From Rhodococcus tukisamuensis NBRC 100609 (GTDB lineage: Bacteria; Actinomycetota; Actinomycetes; Mycobacteriales; Mycobacteriaceae), in the NCBI RefSeq assembly GCF_001894985.1, contig NZ_BCXG01000011.1, forward strand, positions 82,778-146,777: a stretch of DNA of 64,000 nt, written 5' to 3'. The first letter of the stretch is position 1; each line of letters opens with the position of its first letter. The translations under genes and the position numbers were made by a program. The notes below the pieces were generated by a model. It worked only from the letters and a program-made list of their open reading frames with translations, was not told the DNA's origin and searched no databases. Of this stretch, positions 32,428 to 44,207 are shown in pieces.

Positions 32428-34826
32428 CCGTGCATGCGCCAGACGACACGACCGGCCTGCCGCTGCCGTCGGACCTGGTGACCGTCACCGTAGACGGCAC
32501 CGAGATCGCCGTCCCCAAGGGCACCCTGGTGATCCGGGCCGCCGAACTGCTGGGCGTGCAGATACCCAGGTTCTGCGACCACCCGCTGCTCGAACCGGTC
32601 GGCGCCTGCCGCCAGTGCCTGGTCGACGTGGAGGGCCAGCGCAAGCCGCTCGCGTCCTGCACCACCGCGGTCAGCGACGGCATGGTCGTACGCACGCAGC
32701 TGACCTCGCCGGTGGCGGACAAGGCGCAGCGCGGCGTGATGGAACTGCTGCTGATCAACCATCCGTTGGACTGCCCGATCTGCGACAAGGGCGGCGAGTG
32801 CCCGCTGCAGAACCAGGCCCTGTCCACCGGACGGGCCGAGTCGCGCTTCGACGGCGTCAAACGCACCTTCCCCAAACCGATCCCGCTGTCCTCGGAGATC
32901 CTGCTGGACCGCGAACGGTGCGTGCTCTGTGCCCGCTGCACCCGGTTCTCCGAACAGATCGCCGGCGACCCGTTCATCGACATGCTCGAGCGCGGCGCGC
33001 AGCAGCAGGTCGGCATCGCCACCGACGAACCGTTCGAGTCGTACTTCTCCGGCAACACGGTGCAGGTCTGCCCGGTCGGCGCGCTGACCAGCGTCGACTA
33101 CCGGTTCCGGGCCAGGCCCTTCGACCTGGTGTCGAGCCCGAGCGTCTGCGAGCACTGCGCCAGCGGCTGCGCGCAGCGCACCGACCATCGCCGCGGCAAG
33201 GTGATGCGCCGCCTCGCCGGCGACGACCCGCAGGTCAACGAGGAGTGGAACTGCGACAAGGGCCGGTTCGCGTTCACCTACGCCACCGAGCGGGACCGGA
33301 TCACCACGCCGATGGTCCGGGGCGACGACGGCGAACTGCGACCCGCGTCCTGGCCCGAGGCGTTGACGGCGGCGGCGAGCGGGCTGGCCGCCGCACCCGG
33401 CGGGGCCGCCGTGTTGGTCGGCGGCCGCAGCACCTGGGAGGACGCCTACGCCTACGCGAAGTTCGCTCGGGTCACGTTGGGCACCAACGACATCGACTTC
33501 CGTTCCCGCCCGCACTCGGCCGAGGAGGCGGAGTTCCTGGCGGTCCGGGTGGCCGGGCGGCGGATGGGCGTCACCTACGACGACCTGGAGCAGGCGCCGG
33601 CGGTGCTGCTGGTGGCCTTCGAGCCGGAGGAGGAGTCGCCGATCGTCTACCTCCGCCTGCGGAAGGCATCCCGCCGGAAAGGCATTCGGGTCTCCTCCCT
33701 CGCCCCGTTCGCCACCCGCGGCCTGACCAAGATGTCGGGCCGGTTGATCCAGACCGTCCCCGGCGACGAACCCGCGGCGCTCGAGACCCTGCACCCGGAC
33801 GAACTGCTGCGCACGCCCGGCGCGATCATCCTGGTCGGCGAGCGACTGGCGACGGTGCCCGGTGGACTGTCCGCCGCGGTCCGACTGGCCGACGCGACCG
33901 GCGCCGCCCTGGCCTGGGTGCCGCGTCGGGCCGGTGAACGGGGCGCGGTCGAGGCCGGGACACTGCCCCACCTGCTGCCCGGCGGCCGACCCGTCACCGA
34001 CCCCGATGCCCGGCAACAGGTTTCCGCACTCTGGGGCTGTCCGGTCCTGCCCGCCACCCCCGGACGGGACACCGCCGGCATCCTCGAGGCCGCGGCGGCA
34101 GGGGACCTCGGCGCGCTGGTGGTCGGCGGCGTCGAGCTCGACGACCTACCCGACCCGGAGGCGGCCCGCGACGCCGTCGAGGCCGCCGGTTTCGTGGTCA
34201 GCCTCGAACTGCGGCGCAGCGCGGTCACCGACCGCGCGGACGTGGTGTTCCCGGTGGCGCCCGTCGCGCAGAAGCCGGGCACCTTCCTGTCCTGGGAGGG
34301 CCGCGAGCGGCCATTCCCGGCTGCCCTGGACACCGCCGGCGCCATGCCCGACCAGCGGGTGCTGGACGCGATCGCCAACCGGATGGGCAGCCACCTCGGC
34401 CTGCCGGACGCCGCGACCGCCCGCGCGGAGCTCGCCGCCCTCGGCGCCTGGGACGGCGCTCGCCCCGGCCTGCCCGCCTACCCGACCACCGCACAGCGGC
34501 AACCCGGTCCCGGCGAGGCCGTCCTGGCGACCTGGCGGATGCTGCTGGACTCCGGGCGGCTGCAGGACGGCGAGCCGCACCTGGCCGGCACCGCCCGCAC
34601 CCCCGCCGTTCGGCTCTCGGCGGGTACCGCCGCCGAAATCGGTGCCGCCGAAGGCGACCCGGTGACCGTCACGACCGACCGCGGCGCGCTCACCCTGCCG
34701 CTGGCGGTCACCGACCTGCCCGAGCGGGTGGTGTGGTTGCCGCTGAACTCCCCCGGATCCGAGGTGCACCACCGGCTCGCGGCCCCGTCCGGCGGCCTGG
34801 TCCGGATCCGTGCGGGGAGGCCGTGA
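32424..34826 (+). CDS. nuoG: NADH-quinone oxidoreductase subunit G
   Basis: 75-kDa-type iron-sulfur subunit that conducts electrons through the peripheral arm, 800 residues. The N-terminal ferredoxin domain has the ligands FCDHP and [11 protein letters not shown] His/Cys cluster region follows ([13 protein letters not shown]), then two 4Fe-4S motifs, [10 protein letters not shown] and CPVGAL. The molybdopterin-oxidoreductase-like part includes an extra CEHCASGC motif, the ligands of the additional N7-type cluster. The ATG overlaps the nuoEF stop; ends at nuoH in TGATG. Confidence 0.96.
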
Positions 34827-36130
34827 TGGGCACCGACACCCTCGCGGTCGCCGTCGACCTGTCCGCCTTCGGGCAGGACCCGTGGTGGCTGGTCGTCGCC
34901 AAGTCCGTGGCCATCTTCGCCTTCCTCATGTTGACCCCGATCGTCGCGATCCTCGCCGAACGCAAGGTGATGGCCTGGATGCAGATGCGGGTGGGGCCCA
35001 ACCGGATCGGGCCGTGGGGGATGCTGCAGTCCCTCGCCGACGGCATCAAGCTCGCGCTCAAGGAGGGCATTGTCCCGACGGCCGCGGACAAGCCGGTCTA
35101 CCTCCTCGCCCCGGTCATCGCGGTGGTCCCGGCGATCATGGCGTTCGCGGTGATCCCGTTCGGCCCGGAGGTTTCCGTCTTCGGGCAGTGGACGCCGCTG
35201 CAGCTCACCGACATGCCGGTGGCCGTCCTGTACATCCTCGCGATCACCTCCATCGGCGTCTACGGCATCGTGCTCGCCGGGTGGTCCTCCGGCTCGACCT
35301 ACCCGCTGCTCGGCGGGCTCCGCTCGACGGCACAGGTGATCTCCTACGAGATCGCGATGGGCCTGACGTTCGCCGCCGTCTTCCTGGTCGCCGGCACGAT
35401 GTCCACCTCCGGCATCGTGGCCGCGCAGGAAGGAACCTGGTACGTCTTCCTGCTGCTGCCGTCGTTCCTGATCTACGTGACGTCGATGGTCGGCGAGACC
35501 AACCGGGCTCCGTTCGACCTGCCCGAGGCCGAAGGCGAGCTGGTCGGCGGGTTCCACACCGAGTACTCCTCGCTGCGTTTCGCCATGTTCATGCTCGCCG
35601 AGTACATCAACATGGTCACCGTCTCCGCGCTGGCCACCACCCTGTTCCTCGGTGGCTGGCACGCGCCGTGGCCGCTGAACATGTGGGACGGCGCGAACTC
35701 CGGCTGGTGGCCGGTGCTGTGGTTCACCGCGAAGGTCTGGGGCTTCCTGTTCGTCTTCATCTGGCTGCGGACCACGCTGCCCCGCATGCGATACGACCAG
35801 TTCATGAACCTCGGCTGGAAGATCCTGATCCCGGCCGCGCTGACCTGGGTGATGATCGTCGCCGCGGTACGCGCGTTGCACAACGACGGGTACAACGCCA
35901 CGTCGATCGTGCTCGGCGGTGGCGGCGTGCTGGTCGCGCTGGTGGTACTCGCGCTGGTGTGGCAGGCACTGCGGCGGCCCGCCGCCCCGACCCCACCCAG
36001 CCCGCCCACTCCCCCGGCGTTCGACCCCATGGCGGGCGGCTTCCCGGTGCCGCCGATGCCGGGTCAGGTGCTCCCCGCCTTCTCCCGTCGCGCCGCGACA
36101 GCTTCTGCAAAGGAGGACAGCGATGTCTGA
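34826..36130 (+). CDS. nuoH: NADH-quinone oxidoreductase subunit H
   Basis: Membrane subunit at the junction with the peripheral arm, involved in quinone access and proton coupling; 434 residues, about eight transmembrane segments. The ATG at 34826 follows GGGGAGG. Conserved loops are [25 protein letters not shown] and [20 protein letters not shown]. After the last membrane segment there is a Pro-rich tail of about 55 residues ([13 protein letters not shown]) not seen in E. coli NuoH but common in actinobacteria. Overlaps nuoI by eight bases. Confidence 0.96.
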   Translation: MGTDTLAVAVDLSAFGQDPWWLVVAKSVAIFAFLMLTPIVAILAERKVMAWMQMRVGPNRIGPWGMLQSLADGIKLALKEGIVPTAADKPVYLLAPVIAVVPAIMAFAVIPFGPEVSVFGQWTPLQLTDMPVAVLYILAITSIGVYGIVLAGWSSGSTYPLLGGLRSTAQVISYEIAMGLTFAAVFLVAGTMSTSGIVAAQEGTWYVFLLLPSFLIYVTSMVGETNRAPFDLPEAEGELVGGFHTEYSSLRFAMFMLAEYINMVTVSALATTLFLGGWHAPWPLNMWDGANSGWWPVLWFTAKVWGFLFVFIWLRTTLPRMRYDQFMNLGWKILIPAALTWVMIVAAVRALHNDGYNATSIVLGGGGVLVALVVLALVWQALRRPAAPTPPSPPTPPAFDPMAGGFPVPPMPGQVLPAFSRRAATASAKEDSDV

Positions 36131-36641
36131 ATTCCTCGGCCCACTCTCCGGTTTCGGTGTCACCTTCTCGACGATGTTCGCCAAACCCACCACCGAGTTC
36201 TACCCGGAGGAGAAGGTCCCGACCGCTCCCGGATACCACGGCCGGCACCAACTGAACCGCTACGCGGACGGGCTCGAGAAGTGCATCGGGTGTGAACTGT
36301 GCGCGTGGGCCTGCCCGGCCGACGCCATCTACGTCGAGGGCGCGGACAACACCGACGAGGAGCGCTACTCGCCCGGCGAACGGTACGGCCGCGTCTACCA
36401 GATCAACTACCTGCGCTGCATCGGCTGCGGCCTGTGCATCGAGGCCTGCCCGACGCGGGCGCTGACCATGACCGACGACTACGAGATGGTCGACGACAAC
36501 CGCGCCGACCTGATCTACGGCAAGGACCGTCTGCTGGCGCCGCTCGCGGACGGCATGGTCGCCCCGCCGCACCCGATGGCCGAGGGGAAGACCGACGAGG
36601 ACTACTACCGTGGCAACGTGATCGGCGAGGTACGCCAATGA
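36123..36641 (+). CDS. nuoI: NADH-quinone oxidoreductase subunit I
   Basis: Two-[4Fe-4S] ferredoxin-like subunit carrying clusters N6a and N6b. It has 172 residues. Cluster motifs are [12 protein letters not shown] and [12 protein letters not shown]. The ATG at 36123 is preceded by AAAGGAGG, one of the best ribosome sites in the operon, and lies inside the end of nuoH. Its stop overlaps the nuoJ ATG. Confidence 0.97.
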   Translation: MSEFLGPLSGFGVTFSTMFAKPTTEFYPEEKVPTAPGYHGRHQLNRYADGLEKCIGCELCAWACPADAIYVEGADNTDEERYSPGERYGRVYQINYLRCIGCGLCIEACPTRALTMTDDYEMVDDNRADLIYGKDRLLAPLADGMVAPPHPMAEGKTDEDYYRGNVIGEVRQ

Positions 36642-37423
36642 CCGTCGCCGACGCCGCACTGCTGGCCGCGGAACCCCTCACCCGGACCTCCACCGGCGAG
36701 GCGGTGACGTTCTGGGTCCTGGGCGCCGTCGCGGTGATCGGCGCGCTGGGCGTGGTCGGCGCGGCCAAGGCCGTCTACTCCGCGCTCTTCCTGGCCCTGA
36801 CCATGATCGTGCTGGCGGTCTTCTACATCGCCCAGGGCGCGACGTTCCTCGGCGTGGTGCAGATCGTCGTCTACACCGGCGCGGTGATGATGCTGTTCCT
36901 GTTCGTGCTCATGCTCATCGGCGTCGACTCTGCCGACTCCCTGGTGGAAACCCTGCGCGGACAACGGGTCGCGGCAATCCTGGTGGGCCTGGGGTTCGGG
37001 ATCCTGCTGGTCGGCGGCATCGGCCGGGCCGTCGCGCGGGCGAGCTTCGTCGGACTCGACGAGCCCAACGGGCAAGGCAACGTCGAGGGCCTCGCCGAGC
37101 TCATCTTCACCCGCTACGTGTGGGCCTTCGAGCTGACCGGCGCGCTGCTGATCACCGCGACCGTCGGCGCCATGGTGCTCGCGCACCGCGAACGCTTCGG
37201 CCGGCGTCGAACCCAGCGGGAGCTCTCGCAGGAACGTTTCAGCACGGGCGGCCGGGTCACCCCGCTGCCCGGCCCGGGCGTCTACGCACGGCACAACGCC
37301 GTGGACATGGCCGCGCTGCTGCCGGACGGCTCGCCCGCCCCGCTGTCGGTCAGCCGCACGCTCCGGCCCCGCGAAACCAACTCTGGCGTAGGAGAACCCC
37401 ACGGTGAGGAGGGCACTCGATGA
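36638..37423 (+). CDS. nuoJ: NADH-quinone oxidoreductase subunit J
   Basis: Membrane subunit with five transmembrane segments, including the helix around [21 protein letters not shown] that changes shape in coupling. It has 261 residues, longer than E. coli NuoJ (184), because of an Arg-rich soluble C-terminal tail (residues about 185-261), an actinobacterial trait. Overlaps nuoI and nuoK by four bases each. Confidence 0.95.
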   Translation: MTVADAALLAAEPLTRTSTGEAVTFWVLGAVAVIGALGVVGAAKAVYSALFLALTMIVLAVFYIAQGATFLGVVQIVVYTGAVMMLFLFVLMLIGVDSADSLVETLRGQRVAAILVGLGFGILLVGGIGRAVARASFVGLDEPNGQGNVEGLAELIFTRYVWAFELTGALLITATVGAMVLAHRERFGRRRTQRELSQERFSTGGRVTPLPGPGVYARHNAVDMAALLPDGSPAPLSVSRTLRPRETNSGVGEPHGEEGTR

Positions 37424-37719
37424 ATCCCGAGAACTACCTGTACCTCGCGGCCCTGCTGTTCACGATCGGCGCCGCCGGTGTGCTGCTGCGGCGTAACGCC
37501 CTGGTGGTGTTCATGTGCATCGAACTCATGCTCAACGCCACCAACCTGGCGTTCGTGACCTTCGCCCGGATGCACGGGCACCTCGACGGGCAGGTCTTCG
37601 CGTTCTTCACGATGGTGGTCGCGGCCGCCGAGGTGGTCGTCGGACTCGCGATCATCATGACCATCTTCCGGGCCCGCCGCAGCGCCTCGGTCGACGACGC
37701 GAATCTGCTGAAGTATTGA
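37420..37719 (+). CDS. nuoK: NADH-quinone oxidoreductase subunit K
   Basis: Small antiporter-related (MrpC-like) membrane subunit, 99 residues with three transmembrane helices. Conserved acidic residues lie in [15 protein letters not shown] and [18 protein letters not shown] overlap with nuoJ; its TGA overlaps the TTG start of nuoL. Confidence 0.96.
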   Translation: MNPENYLYLAALLFTIGAAGVLLRRNALVVFMCIELMLNATNLAFVTFARMHGHLDGQVFAFFTMVVAAAEVVVGLAIIMTIFRARRSASVDDANLLKY

Positions 37720-39611
37720 GTACCGTCGCGCTCGTCCCGGTACTGCCGCTGCTCGGTGCCGTCGTGCTGCTCCTGGGCGGCCGGCGCACCGATTCGTGGG
37801 GACACCTGCTCGGCTGCGTCGCCGCGCTGGCGTCGTTCGCCGTCGCCGCAGTCGCTTTCGTGGAGATGCTCGGCCGCGACGGCGCCGACCGCGCCGTGCA
37901 CCAGACCTTGTTCAGCTGGGTGCCGGTGGCGCAGCTGCAGGTGGACTTCGGGCTCCAGCTCGACCAGCTGTCGATGTGCTTCGTGCTCTTGATCACCGGG
38001 GTGGGATCGCTGATCCACATCTACTCGGTCGGCTACATGGAACACGATCCGGAGCGCCGAAAGTTCTTCGCCTACCTCAACCTTTTCCTCGCGGCCATGC
38101 TGCTGCTAGTACTGGCGGACAACTTCCTCGGCCTGTACCTCGGCTGGGAGGGCGTCGGCCTCGCCTCGTACCTGCTCATCGGATTCTGGCAGCACAAGCC
38201 GGCGGCCGCGACGGCGGCGAAGAAGGCCTTCGTGGTCAACCGGGTCGGCGACATGGGGCTGGTCGTCGCCATGATGATCATGTTCGCGACGTTCGGCTCG
38301 GTCGGATTCGCCGAGGTCTTCACCGGCGCAACGGAAGCGAGCGAGTCCACGCTCACCGCGATCGGGCTGACGCTGCTGCTGGCGGCCTGCGCCAAGTCCG
38401 CCCAGGTGCCGCTGCAGTCGTGGCTCGGCGACGCGATGGAGGGCCCGACCCCGGTGTCGGCCCTGATCCACGCCGCGACCATGGTCACCGCGGGCGTCTA
38501 CCTGATCGTGCGGTGTGGGCCGATCTTCGACCTGGCCCCGGACGCGCAGCTGGCCGTGGTCGCGGTCGGCACCGTGACGCTGTTGTTCGGCGCGATCATC
38601 GGCTGTGCGAAGGACGACATCAAGAAGGCCCTCGCTGCGTCCACGATGAGCCAGATCGGCTACATGGTGCTGGCCGCCGGCCTGGGCCCGGCGGGCTACG
38701 CATTCGCGATCATGCACCTGCTGACCCACGGCTTCTTCAAGGCCGGCCTCTTCCTCGGCGCGGGGTCGGTGATGCACGGGATGAACGACGAGACGGACAT
38801 GCGGCGCTACGGCGGCCTGCGCGCCTTCATGCCGATCACTTTCGTGACATTCGGTCTCGGATACCTGGCCATCATCGGCGTCCCGCCGTTCGCCGGCTTC
38901 TTCTCCAAGGACAAGATCATCGAGGTGGCGTTCGCAGCCGACAGCACCGGCAGCCTCACCGCGAAGGGCCTGGTCCTCGGCACGGCCACACTGGTCGGTG
39001 CGGGCCTGACCGCGTTCTACATGACCCGGGTGATGCTGATGACGTTCTTCGGCAGCCGCCGGTGGCACGACGACGCGCATCCGCACGAGTCGCCGGGCGT
39101 GATGACGACGCCGATGGTGGTGCTCGCGGTGGGATCGGTCGGCGCGGGCGCGCTGCTGGCCGTCGGCTCCGCGCTGGCGGACTGGCTCGCGCCGGTGGTG
39201 GGTTCGCACCACGACGAACCGCCGATCCCGGTGTGGGCGATCACCACCGCAACCCTGGCGGTGGTGCTCGTCGGCGTCGCTGTGGCCTACCGGCGGTACG
39301 CCGTCGAGCAGATCCCGGTGACCGCCCCGACCGACGTCTCCGGGCTCACCGTCGCGGCCCGTCGGGACCTCTACGGCGACGCGGTCAACGAGGCGGTGTT
39401 CATGCGTCCCGGCGCGGGGCTGACCCGGTCACTGGTGACCGTCGACGACCGGGGCATCGACGGCGCCGTCAACGGACTTGCCGCCCTGGTCGGCGGCGTG
39501 TCGTCGCGGGTTCGGCGGTTGCAGACCGGCTTCGTCCGGTCCTACGCCCTCGCGATGTTCGCGGGCGCGGCCCTGGTGGTCGCGACGATGGTGCTGGGGA
39601 GGCTCTGGTGA
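37716..39611 (+). CDS. nuoL: NADH-quinone oxidoreductase subunit L
   Basis: Distal antiporter-like proton-pumping subunit with the long lateral helix, 631 residues. The start is taken as TTG 37716, which overlaps the nuoK stop (TTGA); it gives the expected length and no ATG or GTG lies near the family start. There is no obvious ribosome site, so translation is probably coupled to nuoK. Conserved segments are [22 protein letters not shown], split here as [13 protein letters not shown] and ASYLLIGFW, plus [20 protein letters not shown] and [15 protein letters not shown]. Confidence 0.95.
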   Translation: MSTVALVPVLPLLGAVVLLLGGRRTDSWGHLLGCVAALASFAVAAVAFVEMLGRDGADRAVHQTLFSWVPVAQLQVDFGLQLDQLSMCFVLLITGVGSLIHIYSVGYMEHDPERRKFFAYLNLFLAAMLLLVLADNFLGLYLGWEGVGLASYLLIGFWQHKPAAATAAKKAFVVNRVGDMGLVVAMMIMFATFGSVGFAEVFTGATEASESTLTAIGLTLLLAACAKSAQVPLQSWLGDAMEGPTPVSALIHAATMVTAGVYLIVRCGPIFDLAPDAQLAVVAVGTVTLLFGAIIGCAKDDIKKALAASTMSQIGYMVLAAGLGPAGYAFAIMHLLTHGFFKAGLFLGAGSVMHGMNDETDMRRYGGLRAFMPITFVTFGLGYLAIIGVPPFAGFFSKDKIIEVAFAADSTGSLTAKGLVLGTATLVGAGLTAFYMTRVMLMTFFGSRRWHDDAHPHESPGVMTTPMVVLAVGSVGAGALLAVGSALADWLAPVVGSHHDEPPIPVWAITTATLAVVLVGVAVAYRRYAVEQIPVTAPTDVSGLTVAARRDLYGDAVNEAVFMRPGAGLTRSLVTVDDRGIDGAVNGLAALVGGVSSRVRRLQTGFVRSYALAMFAGAALVVATMVLGRLW

Positions 39612-41206
39612 ACGACTTTCCCTGGTTGACCGCGCTGTGGCTGGTGCCTGCGGTCGGCGCCGTCGTGGTGATGGCGGTGCCCGCGCGCCAACGGCGACTC
39701 GCGAAGGCCCTCGCGCTGGGCGTCGCGGCGGCGGCTCTGGGCGTCGCCGTCGCGGTGGCGGTCGGGTTCGACCCGGCCGGAGCGCGGTACCAGTTCGTCG
39801 AGTCGCACTCCTGGATACCGGCTTTCGGCACCCGATATGCGCTGGGTGTGGACGGCATCGCGCTGGTGCTGGTGCTGCTCACCGCGGCGCTGGTGCCGCT
39901 GCTGCTGTTGGCGGGCTGGCACGACGCCGGCGCCGAGCCCACCGAGGGCGGCCCCGAATCCCGGGGCGCGCACACCTATTTCGCACTGATCCTGGTGGTC
40001 GAGGCGATGGTGCTGCTGTCGTTCACCGCCCTCGACATCTTGTTGTTCTACATCTTCTTCGAGGCCATGCTGATCCCGCTGTACTTCCTCATCGGGGGGT
40101 TCGGCCCACGGGAGGACCGGGCAAAGCGGTCGCGCGCCGCGGTGAAGTTCTTGCTGTACAACCTGTTCGGCGGACTCGTCATGCTGGCCGCGGTGATCGG
40201 CCTGTACGTGGTGACCGCCGGGGCGGAGAGCCCCTTCGCCGCCGGCACCTTCGACCTCCGCGCCATCGTCGACGCGGTCTCGTCGGGCTCGCTGGTCATC
40301 GACGCGCCCGTCGCCAACGCCCTGTTCCTCGGATTCATGTTCGCCTTCGCGGTCAAGGCGCCGCTGTGGCCGCTGCACACCTGGCTGCCCGACGCCGCCG
40401 TCCAGGCCACGCCGGCCACCGCAGTGCTCATGATGGCCGTCGTCGACAAGGTCGGCACCTTCGCGATGCTGCGCTTCTGCCTGCAACTGTTCCCCGACGC
40501 GTCCCGGACGTTCGCGCCGTGGATCGTCGCGCTGTCGGTGGTCGCCGTCGTCTACGGCGCCCTGCTCGCGATCGGCCAGACCGACGTGATGCGCCTGATC
40601 GCGTACACCTCGATCTCGCACTTCGGGTTCATCATCCTCGGGATCTTCGCGCTGACCAGCCAGGGGCAGGCCGGCTCCACCCTCTACATGGTCAACCACG
40701 GCATCTCCACGGCGGCGCTGTTCCTGATCGCCGGGTTCCTGGTCTCCCGCCGCGGCACCCGGGCCATCGCGGCGTTCGGCGGGGTGCAGAAGGTGGCGCC
40801 GGTGCTGGCCGGCACCTTCCTCGCCGCGGGCCTGGCCACCCTGTCCCTGCCGGGGTTGGCGCCGTTCGTGAGCGAGTTCCTCGTCCTGGTCGGCACGTAC
40901 CCGCGTTACGAGGTGGCCGCGGTGATCGCGACGCTCGCGTTGGTGCTCTCCGCGGTCTACGTGCTGTGGCTCTACCAACGGGTGATGGGCGGGCCGGTCA
41001 CCGAGGGCAACGAGCGGGTCCGCGACCTGGTGCCCCGTGAGGTGCTGGTGGCGGCGCCGCTGCTCGCACTGCTGCTGATCCTCGGCTTCTACCCCAAGCC
41101 GGCGCTCGACGTCATCAACCCGGCGGTGACGCAGACGTTGACGACGATCCACCAACAGGACCCGGTACCGACCATCGCCGAGCAGGACGGAGGTGCGCAC
41201 CAGTGA
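39608..41206 (+). CDS. nuoM: NADH-quinone oxidoreductase subunit M
   Basis: Antiporter-like proton-pumping membrane subunit, 532 residues and about 14 transmembrane helices. GTG start overlapping the nuoL stop (GTGA). Family features are [52 protein letters not shown] and the pumping-channel Lys/Glu residues within them. Stop overlaps the nuoN start. Confidence 0.96.
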   Translation: MNDFPWLTALWLVPAVGAVVVMAVPARQRRLAKALALGVAAAALGVAVAVAVGFDPAGARYQFVESHSWIPAFGTRYALGVDGIALVLVLLTAALVPLLLLAGWHDAGAEPTEGGPESRGAHTYFALILVVEAMVLLSFTALDILLFYIFFEAMLIPLYFLIGGFGPREDRAKRSRAAVKFLLYNLFGGLVMLAAVIGLYVVTAGAESPFAAGTFDLRAIVDAVSSGSLVIDAPVANALFLGFMFAFAVKAPLWPLHTWLPDAAVQATPATAVLMMAVVDKVGTFAMLRFCLQLFPDASRTFAPWIVALSVVAVVYGALLAIGQTDVMRLIAYTSISHFGFIILGIFALTSQGQAGSTLYMVNHGISTAALFLIAGFLVSRRGTRAIAAFGGVQKVAPVLAGTFLAAGLATLSLPGLAPFVSEFLVLVGTYPRYEVAAVIATLALVLSAVYVLWLYQRVMGGPVTEGNERVRDLVPREVLVAAPLLALLLILGFYPKPALDVINPAVTQTLTTIHQQDPVPTIAEQDGGAHQ

Positions 41207-42798
41207 GTCCCGCACTGTTGTCCGCGTCGAGCATCGAGGCGCCGGGTATCGAGTACAGCCTGCTCGCACCGATGCTCATCGTGTTCGGCGTCGCCGCCGC
41301 CGGGGTGCTCGTCGAGGCCTTCGCGCCGCGCCGCCTCCGGTACGGCTGCCACCTTGTGCTCAGCCTCGGCGGACTCGTCGCGGCGTTCGTCGCCGTCGTC
41401 GCGCTCGCCGGGACCGAGGAGTCCGCAGTGGCGGGCGCGGTCGCGATCGACGGCCCGACCCTTTTCCTGCAGGGCACGATCCTGCTCGTCTCGATCCTGG
41501 CGATCGCGCTGATCGCCGAGCGCCGCATCGACCGGGCGGGCGCCGGAGAGGCGGGCCATGGGAAGGCCGGGGCCGGACGTGCGGACGCGTTCGCCCCGCA
41601 GGCGTCCGCGGTTCCGGGCAGCGTCGCCGAGCTCGAGGCGACCCGGGCCGGCGTCGCCCAGACCGAGGTGTTCCCGCTGACCCTGTTCGCGGTCGGCGGC
41701 ATGCTGCTGTTCCCCGCGTCGAACGACCTGCTCACCATGTTCGTCGCGCTCGAGGTGTTCTCGCTGCCGCTGTACCTGCTGTGCGGGCTGGCGCGCAGGC
41801 GTCGACTTCTCTCGCAGGAGGCGGCGATCAAGTACTTCCTGCTCGGCGCCTTCTCGTCGGCGTTCTTCCTCTTCGGCACGGCCCTGCTGTACGGGTACTC
41901 CGGGACGGTGTCGCTGACGGGCATCGCCGACGCGATCGCGGCGGACGCCGGTGAGCGGCCGCTGGCACTGATGGGTGCGGGCCTGCTGTCGGTGGGCCTG
42001 CTCTTCAAGGTCGGTGCGGTGCCGTTCCATTCGTGGATCCCCGACGTGTACCAGGGCGCCCCCACCCCGATCACCGCGTTCATGGCCTCGGCCACCAAGG
42101 TCGCGGCGTTCGGCGCGATGCTGCGGGTCTTCTACGTCGCCCTGCCCGGTCTGCAGACGGACTGGCGGCCGATGCTGTGGGCCGTCGCCGTCCTCACGAT
42201 GCTGGTCGCCTCGGTGCTGGCAGTGACGCAGACCGACGTCAAGCGGATGCTCGCGTACTCCTCGGTCTCGCACGTCGGGTTCGTCCTCACCGGGCTGCTC
42301 GCCGGCAACCACGACGGGCTCTCGTCGACGCTGTTCTACCTGCTCGCCTACAGCTTCAGCGCGCTCGGCGGCTTCGCCGTCGTCGGCCTGGTGCGCGGAC
42401 CCGACGGCGAGGCGACCACGATGTCGCAGTGGGCGGGCCTCGGTCGGCGCTCGCCCCTGCTCGGCAGCGTCTTCGCGTTGTTCCTGCTCGCGTACGCCGG
42501 CATCCCGTTGACCAGCGGGTTCGTCGCCAAGTTCGCCGTCTTCCAGGCCGCGCTCGCCGGCGGCGCCCTGCCCCTGGTGCTGGTGGGTGTGGTCGCCAGC
42601 GCGATCGCCGCGTTCTTCTACGTGCGGGTGATCGTGCTGATGTTCTTTGCAGAGCCGCCTGCGGACGAGCCGGTGGTCGCCGTGCCCAGCCCCGGGACCG
42701 GCTTTGCCATCGCGGTGGCCGCCGCGGTGACGGTGGTTCTGGGGATTGCGCCGCAGCCGGTGCTGGACCTGGTGGACCAGGCCGCGTCGTTCCTGTAG
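41203..42798 (+). CDS. nuoN: NADH-quinone oxidoreductase subunit N
   Basis: Third antiporter-like subunit, 531 residues. GTG start overlapping the nuoM stop. Conserved segments are LFVALEVFSLPLYLLCG-like helix around 41750, AAIKYFLLGAFSSAFFLFG, FKVGAVPFHSWIPDVYQGAP and AYSSVSHVGF. Last subunit of the operon; a short GACCGG/CCGGTC hairpin follows the stop. Confidence 0.96.
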   Translation: MSPALLSASSIEAPGIEYSLLAPMLIVFGVAAAGVLVEAFAPRRLRYGCHLVLSLGGLVAAFVAVVALAGTEESAVAGAVAIDGPTLFLQGTILLVSILAIALIAERRIDRAGAGEAGHGKAGAGRADAFAPQASAVPGSVAELEATRAGVAQTEVFPLTLFAVGGMLLFPASNDLLTMFVALEVFSLPLYLLCGLARRRRLLSQEAAIKYFLLGAFSSAFFLFGTALLYGYSGTVSLTGIADAIAADAGERPLALMGAGLLSVGLLFKVGAVPFHSWIPDVYQGAPTPITAFMASATKVAAFGAMLRVFYVALPGLQTDWRPMLWAVAVLTMLVASVLAVTQTDVKRMLAYSSVSHVGFVLTGLLAGNHDGLSSTLFYLLAYSFSALGGFAVVGLVRGPDGEATTMSQWAGLGRRSPLLGSVFALFLLAYAGIPLTSGFVAKFAVFQAALAGGALPLVLVGVVASAIAAFFYVRVIVLMFFAEPPADEPVVAVPSPGTGFAIAVAAAVTVVLGIAPQPVLDLVDQAASFL

Positions 42799-42846
42799 TG
42801 ACCGGGCGCCGGTCGGCAGCGAGCGGCGGCCGAGTAGAACTGTCCT

Positions 42847-43509
42847 GTGAACCCCCTGCTCACCCTCTTCGACGCGGAGATCCACCTCGGCGGCGCCACC
42901 ATCCTCTGGCGTGAGGTGGTCGGCAACGCCTTCGGCATCGCCTCCGCCATCGGCGGGATGCGGCGGGTGGTGTGGGCCTGGCCGGTCGGCATCGCCGGAA
43001 ATGCGTTGCTGTTCACCGTGTTCATGGGCGCGCTGTTCCACACCCCGCAGGAGCTGAACCTGTACGGGCAGGCCGGGCGTCAGCTGCTGTTCATCACCGT
43101 CAGCGTCTACGGCTGGACCCAGTGGCTGCAGTCCCGGCACGACTCCGGCGCGGCGGTGCTGCCGCACTGGGCGTCCACCCGGCAACGAATCGCCATGGCG
43201 CTGACCATGATCGTGGGCACCGTCGTCTTCGCTCAGGTCTTCGGACTGCTCGGGTCCTACGGTCGCTGGGCGGAGGCGTGGATCTTCACGGGCTCGGTGC
43301 TGGCCACCTACGGCATGGCCCGGGGCTGGACCGAGTTCTGGCTGATCTGGATCGGCGTCGACATGGTCGGGGTGCCGCTGCTGCTGAAGGCGGGCTTCTA
43401 CCCGTCGGCCGTGCTGTACCTGGTGTACGCGGTGTTCGTGCTGTGGGGTTTCGCGGTGTGGCTGCGGATCCAGCGCACCGCACCTGACCACGCGGGCAGG
43501 CGTGTCTAA
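42847..43509 (+). CDS. pnuC: Nicotinamide riboside (or related) transporter, PnuC family
   Basis: Seven-helix facilitator for uptake of NAD precursors; nicotinamide riboside is the usual substrate. It has 220 residues; GTG start at 42847, 48 bp after nuoN, with no strong ribosome site. Family features include the amphipathic N-terminus, VYGWTQWLQ and the WLIWIGVDMVGVPLL segment with conserved Trp and Asp. Direct placement behind the NADH dehydrogenase operon suggests co-transcription and links NAD supply to NADH oxidation. Identification to family is good; the exact substrate is inferred. Confidence 0.85.
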   Translation: MNPLLTLFDAEIHLGGATILWREVVGNAFGIASAIGGMRRVVWAWPVGIAGNALLFTVFMGALFHTPQELNLYGQAGRQLLFITVSVYGWTQWLQSRHDSGAAVLPHWASTRQRIAMALTMIVGTVVFAQVFGLLGSYGRWAEAWIFTGSVLATYGMARGWTEFWLIWIGVDMVGVPLLLKAGFYPSAVLYLVYAVFVLWGFAVWLRIQRTAPDHAGRRV

Positions 43510-43609
43510 CCAACCCCTAAGAGTTCGCTAACCACCGCCGAGTTTTCCGCCCATAACTTCGTTGGTGTCGAGGCCACCCGGGCCGCGGCACCGAGCGAGG
43601 AGATCACCC

Positions 43610-44155
43610 GTGCGCAAGGCTCTCAGCAACAACACCACCCGTCGGCGAGCAGCCGTCACCACCGTCGGAATCGCCACTGCCGCAGCGCTCGCCGTACCCG
43701 GCGTGGCCTGGGCCAACGACGCCATCCCCAGCACTTCGCCCGTCGTCGTCTCCATCCCCGCCACGCAGACCGTCCCCGCCACGCAGTCCGAACCCACTCT
43801 GCAGTCCGAGCCCGCCGTCGCCGGATGTGCCACGGCCCCCGCCCGCGTCCTCAGCCCGGAGGAGGTCGACGCACTGATCGCGAAGGGCGAGATCGCCATG
43901 GACACGACGGCGCCCGCGACGGCCGTCGAAACCGCGAACGACCCGTCGGCGACCGTCATCCGTCTGGACGAGATCAACATGGGTACCGCCGTGCCTTCGG
44001 CTGCCGCCGAAGCCGTGGACGACGTGTCGGCAACGGTCATCCGTCTGGCCGAGCTCGTCGGCGAAGGCCAGACCGTCGCGGACCTCATCGCACGGGGCGC
44101 GGACGCGCTGACCGGCCCGGACGCCGCCGTCGCGTTCGCACTACCGACCTGCTGA
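43610..44155 (+). CDS. Exported protein of unknown function with internal repeat
   Basis: 181 residues from GTG 43610, which follows GAGGAG at seven bases. A clear signal peptide, Arg-rich then hydrophobic, ends near [10 protein letters not shown]. The mature part is acidic, rich in Ala, Thr and Val. It contains the segment SATVIRL twice, about residues 112 and 139 and 27 residues apart, each in a similar context (D-x-SATVIRL-x-E), and two Cys (one in VAGCATAP, one the last residue). I do not recognise a family. It sits just upstream of prrA/prrB in the same direction, so it may be controlled by, or sensed through, that pair. Confidence 0.8.
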   Translation: MRKALSNNTTRRRAAVTTVGIATAAALAVPGVAWANDAIPSTSPVVVSIPATQTVPATQSEPTLQSEPAVAGCATAPARVLSPEEVDALIAKGEIAMDTTAPATAVETANDPSATVIRLDEINMGTAVPSAAAEAVDDVSATVIRLAELVGEGQTVADLIARGADALTGPDAAVAFALPTC

Positions 44156-44207
44156 CCCGGTGCGATCCGCGGGCGCCCGGACAGCCGACATCCTCGCTCC
44201 AGGCACT

